From contig CM070592.1 in the NCBI GenBank assembly GCA_036346355.1, positions 33,860,467-33,924,466 on the forward strand: DNA of 64,000 bases, given 5' to 3'. Position 1 is the first letter of the stretch; each line of letters begins with the position of its first letter. The DNA comes from Rhipidocladum racemiflorum. Taxonomy: Eukaryota; Streptophyta; Magnoliopsida; Poales; Poaceae. Made by a program: the position numbers and the translations under genes. Shown piece by piece: positions 56,789-64,000 of this stretch. The notes below the pieces were generated by a model. It was not told the origin of the DNA and did not search any database. It saw only the letters and a list, made by a program, of their open reading frames with translations.

Positions 56789-57978
56789 CGCGCAGTTGGG
56801 TAAAGAGGAGTGTCAGAGATGCCATTTCTAGTCGAGTTCCATCCAATTGTTTGAATATCCGCTCCCAAACCTCCCTGCATTGAACTTGCATGCACTAGCC
56901 TCCCCGCATTGGACTCGCATGCACTAGTAAGAAATAGTAAGCAGCAACCCACCCTTGCTTCACTGGAAACCACAAACAAGGCGCGCAGCGAAAGCACTCC
57001 ACTTAGCACTAGAAATCAGAGACGCAAATCAGAGAATGAAACCGCTCTTCCTTGAAGGTGCCAATAATACCACAACATCTACTTGCCTGTGCTTGCATGT
57101 GGTTTACTATACTATCCAATCCTTTAGTTTCCAATCTGTGACTATCCTAGAGTTTCCGTGTTTATAGATCACTTGTCGTAAAACCAGAAGAGAAGTATTT
57201 GATCGTCCGTTGATGAGCGGGGCAGTTCTGCATTTCGATTTGTTTTCTCTCCTTTGGAAGAGGCTGAATAAGAGACAGCTCTGCGAGCTGCAGAAGAGGA
57301 GTTCCTTTCAAAAAAAGGTAGTGGCATGTGATGTTATCCTCGCATCAGGTGAAGAGGCATCAAATCTAAGGATTCGGTATCGTATTGGCTACCTTGAAAG
57401 TTCAAAGAAAGGGATGCAACCTCCCTTGTTGCGAAGATGAAATGAGAAGCCGATGATTTTTACATATTGCTTTGTAGTGGCGGTAATTGAACCTCGGTTG
57501 CGGAAAACAGCTCTTAACGCAGTGTTTCTCGATTATCGTTGGTTTCCGTTATGCTTTCCAGATCTGAAATCTGGGGCTCCTCACATCGATATTGATTGAC
57601 CATACGTATGGGTTGTTTTTCGGAAGAGGCGGAGATGATTTGATCATATCTGTCCCAATTTCTTCTCGGGCCCAAAACGCGGAAGACGCCCGACTCGTCT
57701 TTGAAACAGCGAAGTGCTCCTCTTTACTCGAATTCTTCTTCGAGGGAATAGGATTGAAACAATCCAGGAAGTAGTAGGCAGAAGGAGCTGGGTTTTATTA
57801 AGGAATTCGGATCCGGTTAGTTATAAACTGGCAACACCTTTCTTGATAGAGAGTTTGTTTCTCGAATTAGTTGATTTCTCGGGAGAATACCCTTTCCCAT
57901 TTATGGGCCCATTCCTTACAAAGCTAAGGAATATTGATCTCATCGGGTCATTGCTTCTTATCTCATCCCGGAACACTC
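56789..57978. other. Organelle-like DNA, no recognised gene
   Basis: Continues the character of 49057-54765 on the far side of the gag-only element. Frames 57210-57440 and 57714-58019 have no recognised product. The segment ends at the CACTA terminus. Confidence 0.4.
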
Positions 57979-57981
57979 ACT

Positions 57982-58400
57982 CACTACTACAGATCCGGCC
58001 TTCCATACCGGCCCAATAGTACCGGTTATGCATGAACCGGGACTAACATTTACATCAGTCCCGGTTCAACGGTCTACAGGTCCGGGGGGATCATCAGTAC
58101 CGGTTGTAACTACCAACCGGTGCTGATGCTCTCACATCGATGCGGTTGGTTACACCAACCCGTACTAAGCAAAGACAGAGCCGTGGATGGTTCTTAGCAC
58201 CGGTTGATGTAACCAACCGATCGATGTTCGTGTTATCGATGCAGGTTGGTTAAACCAACCAGATGCTAAGCAGCCTCCTCGGCTCTGTCTGTCGCTTAGT
58301 ACGGGTTGGTGTAACCAACCGGTACTGATATGGAGCATCAGCACCGGTTGTTGTATTTGACCGGTACTAATGCGCTTCGTCTCCCGCGCCGATCAATCCC
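57982..58400 (+). repeat. CACTA terminal and subterminal repeats
   Basis: After the terminal CACTACTACAG there are many short direct and inverted motifs of the type AGTACCGGTTG and CAACCGGTACTGAT (for example 58021, 58097, 58198, 58301, 58341). In this transposon class they are the probable transposase-binding sites. Confidence 0.85.
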
Positions 58401-58536
58401 CCGCGCGCCTTTACGATGAAACTCTTAATTCGTGTTCATCCGGATTCTTGTTTTCCGATCCAGCCTCCTATAAAACCGTCAGATCGACTGTAAAGGGAGA
58501 CGTACTGATGATCAGTAGTAAGCCCATTTTTTAACT

Positions 58537-58839
58537 ATGGCAGCTTCTCCTTCTTCTCCCTCTGGCGCGCCATCATCACCACCTCGGGAGAAGGACGAGG
58601 AGGAGCGGGAGGAGGAGGAGGAGGAGGAGGAGGAGGAGGAGAATGAGGAGGAGGAGGAGGAGGAGGAGGAGGAGCGGGAGGAGGAGGAGGAGGAGGAGGA
58701 GGAGGGGGGGGTTGGGTCCGCTCGAGGAGCGCGACGTCGTCGGACGAGGATGACGATGATGAAGACGTCATCCACGATGACGACGACGACGACGACCGCC
58801 CCCCGCCTGACGACGACTCCGGCGACGACCGGCAAATGA
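58537..58839 (+). CDS. Hypothetical glutamate-rich ORF in the CACTA element (100 aa)
   Basis: The frame starts with a Ser/Pro-rich segment (SPSSPSGAPSSPP), then about 45 mostly Glu residues from a GAGGAG microsatellite at 58592-58705, then a Thr/Arg tail. Similar low-complexity first ORFs occur near the start of grass CACTA elements. It could also be non-coding repeat, since frames on the other strand are open too (58512-58895). No function assigned. Confidence 0.35.
   Translation: MAASPSSPSGAPSSPPREKDEEEREEEEEEEEEEENEEEEEEEEEEREEEEEEEEEGGVGSARGARRRRTRMTMMKTSSTMTTTTTTAPRLTTTPATTGK
58592..58705 (+). repeat. GAG trinucleotide microsatellite
   Basis: Nearly pure GAG repeat with a few interruptions (CGG, AAT), ending in a G run at about 58702-58709. 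Confidence 0.9.
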
Positions 58840-59270
58840 CGACGAGTGGTGGTATGGGTGATCGCGCCACCCACCACCCGTGCGCCGCTATGCATATTAT
58901 ATATATTGTAATTAATTAATATAATATGTAATGTTTTATATTATGAATTACTAATATGATATGTAATGTTTTATGTAATGAATTATTAATATAATATATA
59001 ATGTTTTACCTCCCCCTTCTTGAAGCTCCGCTGCCTTTACCGTTAAATTGAAATATTAAAAAAAATTATAAAACATAAAAAAACGTTGAAAAAAAATACG
59101 GCACAATGCATTGTCGTTCAAAACAATGGCTTCGAGAAACATTCGATTGGGCCGGTGAAAATCAGGAGAAAATCGGAAGAAAAATTATGAAAGTATGATT
59201 CGAGATGAATATCTTTATAAATATTTATATTATATGCATGAAAATTATATGTGTACATTTATCTCGGGGT
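58840..59270 (+). other. AT-rich CACTA interior with short repeats
   Basis: Contains about three units of an approximately 37-base AT repeat ending TATGTAATGTTTTAT at 58900-59010. No coding sequence. Confidence 0.6.
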
Positions 59271-59432
59271 CGTCAGTACCGGTTAAAGGTACCAACCGGT
59301 ACTGATAGTCACATCGATGCAGGTTTGTATTCTGAACCGGTACTATCTAGTAGCAACAGCTACGGTTGCAGGTGGATATTAGTACCGGTTTGTGCTTTGA
59401 ACCGGGACTAGTGTCCGACCAATTTAAACTCT
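59271..59432 (+). repeat. Second block of subterminal-type motifs inside the CACTA element
   Basis: GTCAGTACCGGTTAAAGG, CCAACCGGTACTGATAG, GAACCGGTACTATC, AGTACCGGTTTGTGC and GAACCGGGACTAG occur within 160 bases. These are the motifs of 57982-58400, but 1.3 kb further in and without a new CACTA end. Confidence 0.7.
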
Positions 59433-60650
59433 TCGTCCTCCCGCTCTCTGCCAGACCGAGTCATTTGATCGCGAGAGATGAACAGGAGTTCATCACCAAG
59501 GAGCTCGAAGGAGGGGAGGTGCTGCCAAAAATTCGAATTTTTTTGTCATTTTACTCGCAACCAAGATACCTAAGGTTAGTAATATCATTCCTCACTACAC
59601 TTGGTGTTAAATGGGGCCTCTTCTTTGCTTAAATTATGAAGAAAATTTGATCTTTTCCATTAATCGTTGAAGGATTATAAATGTATAAATCAAGCTCGAT
59701 CAATTGAAGTAAGATACAAAAACTTATTGTGTAAGCTTATAATTTGCTTGGATTATAATATAGCTCGCATTTAAGGTTTGGATCTAGCTCAATTTTATGT
59801 TTTAGTTCCATCGATCTAGCTCAAATTAGGTTGCACGTAGTTGGGGAAATTAAAAATGGTGCATTTGAGAAAAGTTTTTATAAAATTGGTTGCACGTAGT
59901 TGGGGAAATTAAGAATAGTGCATTTGACAAAAGTTTTCAAAATTTGAGCAAAGATGTCGTTAAATTTGTTCACAATTTTGAATCTAGACTATGATTGACC
60001 AATTTTTTTTGTAGGTTGAAAAACTTGTGTAAGTTTATATTTTGCTTGCATTATTATTTAGCTCGAATTGTATGTGTGGCGAACCGGTACTGATGTGAGA
60101 CTATCGATGCAAGCTTGTGCCTTCAACCGACTATGTCGCAATATACACGCCCTCCACCTCCCACTCTCTGCTGCACCAAGATCATTTGATCTCACGGCGA
60201 GATTAAGAATGGTGCATGTATAGTTGGGGAAATTAAGAATGGTGCATGTATAGTTGGGGAAATTAAGAATGTTGCATGTTATGTGGAAAAAGAAGAAATT
60301 TAAATTCATTTGCGAATTAAAAATAATATTAGCAATATAAATGGCTTTATAGAAAATATAAAATGAGTTAAATATTAGAGAAAACTTTTCAAAAATTTTG
60401 CGAAAAAGTTTTCAAAAAAAGTTTTAAAAATTTGAGCAAAGCTGTCGTGAAACTTGTCGGGTATGAATACCGGAGTAAATAATCATTTTATGGGAAAATA
60501 TGTAATGAAATATAGTGCCTTTAAAAATATTTAATGAAATAAAGCCATTTTAAAAATATAGTTGTCTTGATTTGGATTTTGGGAAATGTTCAATAATTCA
60601 TTATCGAAAAATGAGTTAAAAGTTACCTTGATCGAATATAATGTAGATGG
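59433..60650 (+). other. CACTA interior, non-coding, with two small tandem repeats
   Basis: A 59-base unit starting TTGCACGTAGTTGGGG is duplicated at 59831 and 59890. A 30-base unit starting RATTAAGAATGGTGCATG occurs at 60201, 60231 and partly 60261. Weak ACCGGTACTGATG-type motifs recur at 60078-60130. No gene seen. Confidence 0.7.
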
Positions 60651-63600
60651 ACCGCGATGGATGTACATGGACCGACGCTCCCGGAGTTCTTGCGTGGTTT
60701 GCAAGATTTTCTTCGTGCAGCCGATGAATACACGACGTCAGGCTACATATGTTGTCCATGCATAGACTGCAAGAATGAGAAGGAGTGGTCAAACTCCAGT
60801 CACATTCACTTCCATTTGCTCGCAAGAGGTTTCATGTCAAATTATACCTGTTGGACCAAGCACGGTGAAGAAGAGATTATACAAGAAGAAGGTGAACAAG
60901 AAGAGGCGGAGAACAATATCTTAGACGCCGCCAACCTGGCTCTAACGAAGATACATTTGGGGAGTTTGGCAATGATGACCTAGACCAGATGTCGCTTGAT
61001 GGAGAGGGAGAATACATCGATGAAAGACATTACGGAAAATTTCAGCGCCTATGGGAGGACCACAAAACATTGTTGTATCCAAAGCGCCAACAGGGCCATA
61101 CAAAGTTGCGTACTACACTAGAATCTGATGCAATGGAAGGCGACCAATGGATTGTCCGATAAGGGATTCGACGAGTTGTTATGCCTCATGAAAAAGTTAC
61201 TTCGAGGGGAACACCTGCCCAAACTACGTGCGATGCCAAACAAGTTATCCGCCCTTTGGGGTTGGAGGTACAGAAGATACATGCATGTCGTAACGATTGT
61301 ATCCTTTATCGCAATGAGTACGAGGATTTGGATGCTTGTCCGTGTGCAAAACTTCTCGTATAAGACCAGGCATGATGACCCAGGTGAGGTAGAGGCGGTG
61401 TAAGAAGAAGAGGCCCTCGCTAAGGCGATGTGGTATTTCCTATAATACCCGGTTGAAGCGTTTATTTGCGAACAAAGTGCATGCCCGGATGATGCGCTGC
61501 ACAAAGAAGACCGTAAGGACGACGGAAGGCTAAGACACCTGGCGATGGCTCCCGGTGGAGGAAAGTCAATAGAACATACCCGGACTTTCTTTGAGGATGC
61601 AAGGAACATAAGGTTTGGGTTGAGTCTGAGATGGGATGAACCCGTATGGCGAGATGAGCAGCGATCCACGATTTGGCCTGTGACCCTATGTATCTACAAC
61701 CTTCCTCCTTGGTTGTGTATGAAGCGGAAATACATTATGATGCCGTTGCTTATCGAAGGCCCAAGCAACCTGGAAACGACATCGATGTGTACCTCAAACC
61801 GTTGGTTGAAGATCTGCTAACATTGTGGAACGATGGTGCACGTGTATGGGATGAGTACAAGAGAGAGCACTTCATTTTTGCGTGCATTGCTATTCGTAAC
61901 CATCAACGATCGGCTGCACTTGGCAACCTTTCGGCCTGTCTATCAAAGGATATAAAGCCTGCATCCACCGCTTAGAGGAAACGGACAGCAAGTACCTAAA
62001 AACTCTCGAAGGTTGTGTACATGGGCCACCGCAGATTCCTCCATCCGAAGGACCCGTTAAGGAGGAAGGGTGAGAATTTTGATGGGACAAGAAACGTAAG
62101 AAACCCCTGCATCGCAGTGGGGCTCTTGTATTTTTTTTGGTGAAGGATCTGAAAGTAGTATTTGGAAAAGGTGCAGGTAGCAAACCTGTCCCGAGAGAAC
62201 AAGGTCACACGAAGGCCATTTGGAAGAAGAAGTCAATATTTTGGGACTTAACTTATTGGAAAGACTTAGAGGTCCGTCACTCACTAGACTTCATGCATAT
62301 CACAAAGAATGTCTGCGTGAACCTGCTAGGCTTCCTAGATATGTATGGCAAATCAAAAGATACACTTCAAGCACGAAAGGACCTACAATTTCTTTGGGAA
62401 TCGAGGAACGACCTACATCCGAAATGAGAGCAGAAGGACAGCATTACCTCCACCCCGCTAGCTACACTCTGAGCAAGGAAGAGAAAAAAAATATGATTAA
62501 GTTCTTGAACAGTGTGACGGTCCCTTCTGGATACTCCTCGAACATAAGGACTCATAAACATAAAAGAGAATAAAAGTGTACACACAAAATCCCATGATTG
62601 TCACGTGTTGATGACACGATTGCTCCGGTGGCGGTGCGAGGTATTCTCACGGATCGGAGTGCGAGGACAATCATAAAGTTGTGCTCGTTCTTCAACGCGG
62701 TGTCGCGAGAAGGTCATCGAGCCAAATAAGTTATCTAATCTGCATGATGACATGGTCAATAGTCCGTTAGCCTTGAGATGATCTTTCCTCCATCATTTTT
62801 GATATTATGGTCCATCTCATGGTCCACATTGTTAAAGAGATAGAAATTCTCGGACCCGTGTTCCTCCACAATATGTTCCCTTCGAGAGGTACATGGGCAT
62901 CCTAAAGAAGTATGTTCAGAACCGGTCTCGCCTGAAGGCTGCATTGCGCAGGTGTTGGCACAGAGGAGGTCATTGAGTTTTGTGTTAATTACATTGATGA
63001 TCTGAATCCGATCGGCGTTCCTGTATCACGCCATGAGGGGAGGCTCCGGGGAAAAGGGACTTTAGGGAGAAAAGAATCCTATAGCGGCGATCTACTTTCA
63101 TTTAAACAAGCACATTTCACAAGATTGAAACAAGCAAGCGTAGTGGCTCGTATATGTATGCTCACGAGATGAGTCGTGCCCACTACCCAGAGAAGTCAGA
63201 TAAGTGGATCGCAGTCGAGCAAATGGATCATTTCGGCGGTTGGTTACAAAAGCAACTGCTGGCCAACCAGACAGATGATGAACAGTTGAAACTCTTGGCT
63301 CGGGGACCGTCCACGACAATCGTATCATTCAAGGGTATGAGATAAATGGGTACACATTTTACACGATAGCCAGTATAGCAAGAGCACCAACCAAAACAGC
63401 GGCGTCCGTATAGATGCCTTGGACAAAAATAGAAAGCTGGATACCTACTATGGTTTCATACAGGAGATCTGGGAGCTCGAGTACGGACCTTTAAAAGTCC
63501 CTCTGTTTCGGTGCCAATGGGTCAAACTAGCAGCCGTGCAGATCGATGAGTACGGTATGACAACTGTGGACCTCAAGCAAGTGGCCTATAGGGACGAACC

Positions 63601-63967
63601 GTTCGTGCTTGCTAATGATGTGACACAGGTATTCTATGTGATGGACATGGACAGCAAACCGAAAAAGCAGAAGGACAAGCCTACTAAAAGGAAGAGGCAG
63701 CATGACAAATCTACCGAAAACATAAATCAGAATGAGAATACTAGCAGTCGCGATCAACCAAGGCGCCACGTGGTTCTTTTAGGTAAAAGAAGGATTGTCG
63801 GAGTTGAGGGCGTCACGGACGAAGAAGAGTATAATCAGTTCGACGAGCTGCCTCCTTTCACAGTGGACGTAGACATTAGTGCCCTGAATGATACAGAGCA
63901 ATCTCCTTACGTACGCCGCGATCATAATGAAGGATCGCTTGTAAAAACAAAGTATGTTAGCAAATAA
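60645..63967 (+). pseudogene. TNP2-type CACTA transposase, frameshifted
   Basis: TNP2-type transposases cut and join CACTA ends. The start region (60657-60983) is the transposase-associated domain (YICCPCIDCKNEKEW, HFHLLARGFMSNYTCW). Next, 61130-61400 reads RPLGLEVQKIHACRNDCILY and YRNEYEDLDACP. 61545-61975 carries the core (TLCIYNLPPWLCMKRKYIMM, QPGNDIDVYLKPLVEDLL), and 62137-62430 continues with VKDLKVVFGKG and DLEVRHSLDFMHITKNVC. 62450-63100 holds decayed later parts, and 63154-63345 and 63419-63967 the C-terminal domain (PLFRCQWVKL, YRDEPFVLANDVTQVFYV, PPFTVDVD). At least six frame changes and several small gaps make it inactive. The ATG at 60645 is likely the old start, with a missing base soon after. 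The last stop is 63965-63967. Confidence 0.9.
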
Positions 63968-64000
63968 GTCCAACCTTGTTGTATAGTCCGTTGTTACAAG

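Larger units (their letters stand above)
57982..64000 (+). mobile_element. CACTA (En/Spm-type) transposon, 3' end outside window
   Basis: Starts with CACTACTACAGATCCGG, the class-typical end, preceded by ACT (57979-57981) as the candidate 3-bp duplication. A subterminal region with many ACCGG/CCGGT motifs follows, then a low-complexity ORF, a second block of such motifs, and a transposase region on the plus strand. The other terminus is not in the window. The transposase carries several frameshifts, so this copy is non-autonomous. Confidence 0.9.

Noticed and set aside
58512..58895. Minus-strand Ser- or Pro-rich ORFs opposite the Glu-rich frame
   Set aside because: They are products of the GAG microsatellite read on the other strand.

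Overview
The window is nuclear DNA of a grass (Poaceae) from a heavily nested, transposon-rich region. The reasons are the grass-type repeats (a CACTA element with accggttggt-type subterminal repeats, Tat-lineage and long-LTR Ty3/gypsy elements, Ty1/copia relics), spliced plant genes and inserted organelle DNA. A short GC-rich palindrome at 15261-15330 and 22277-22414 resembles the palindromic repeats I recall from rice mitochondrial DNA, so Oryza or a relative is possible but unproven. No bacterial genes, CRISPR arrays, rRNA genes or complete tRNA genes were found.

Layout. 1-13614: most of a gypsy-type LTR retrotransposon with exceptionally long LTRs (3' LTR 5,434 bp) and a dead pol region; its 5' LTR starts left of the window. 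It sits inside a minus-strand copia relic (13615-15074). 15075-21880 is the only block with host genes: the two last exons of a GDSL esterase/lipase (+) face a broken copy of DEX1 (-), with a 2.0-kb solo LTR (16699-18726, duplication GCATG) between them. About 21885-26600 looks organelle-derived and holds exon 2 of plastid trnG-UCC. About 26600-27936 is a minus-strand copia pol relic carrying a 320-bp Helitron (27399-27718).

27937-49051 is a 21-kb Tat-lineage gypsy element, bounded by 2.36-kb LTRs and a TTGAG duplication. It has an extra ORF1 (781 aa) before gag, then gag-protease-RT-RNase H-second RNase H-integrase. The coding region is split by a 4.5-kb solo LTR (37162-41677, duplication ATCCT) of the same broad family as the first element. 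Its 3' untranslated region carries a 34-bp tandem array.

49057-57978 is again organelle-like, broken by a 162-bp hAT MITE (53752-53913, duplication GCTCCTAA) and a young gag-only copia element (54771-56783, duplication TAAAC). From 57982 to the end lies a CACTA element with a decayed TNP2-type transposase.

Age order from nesting: copia relics and organelle DNA are oldest; the Tat element, its nested solo LTR and the gag-only element are younger. Many differences between paired LTRs fall at CpG sites and repeat the same swap (TCG in one copy, CTG in the other). Sequence error linked to CpG sites should therefore be excluded before dating or calling frameshifts. No wholly new system is evident. 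The best candidates for something under-described are the ORF1 protein of the Tat element, the gag-only element, and the palindromic repeats shared by an organelle-like and a nuclear context.
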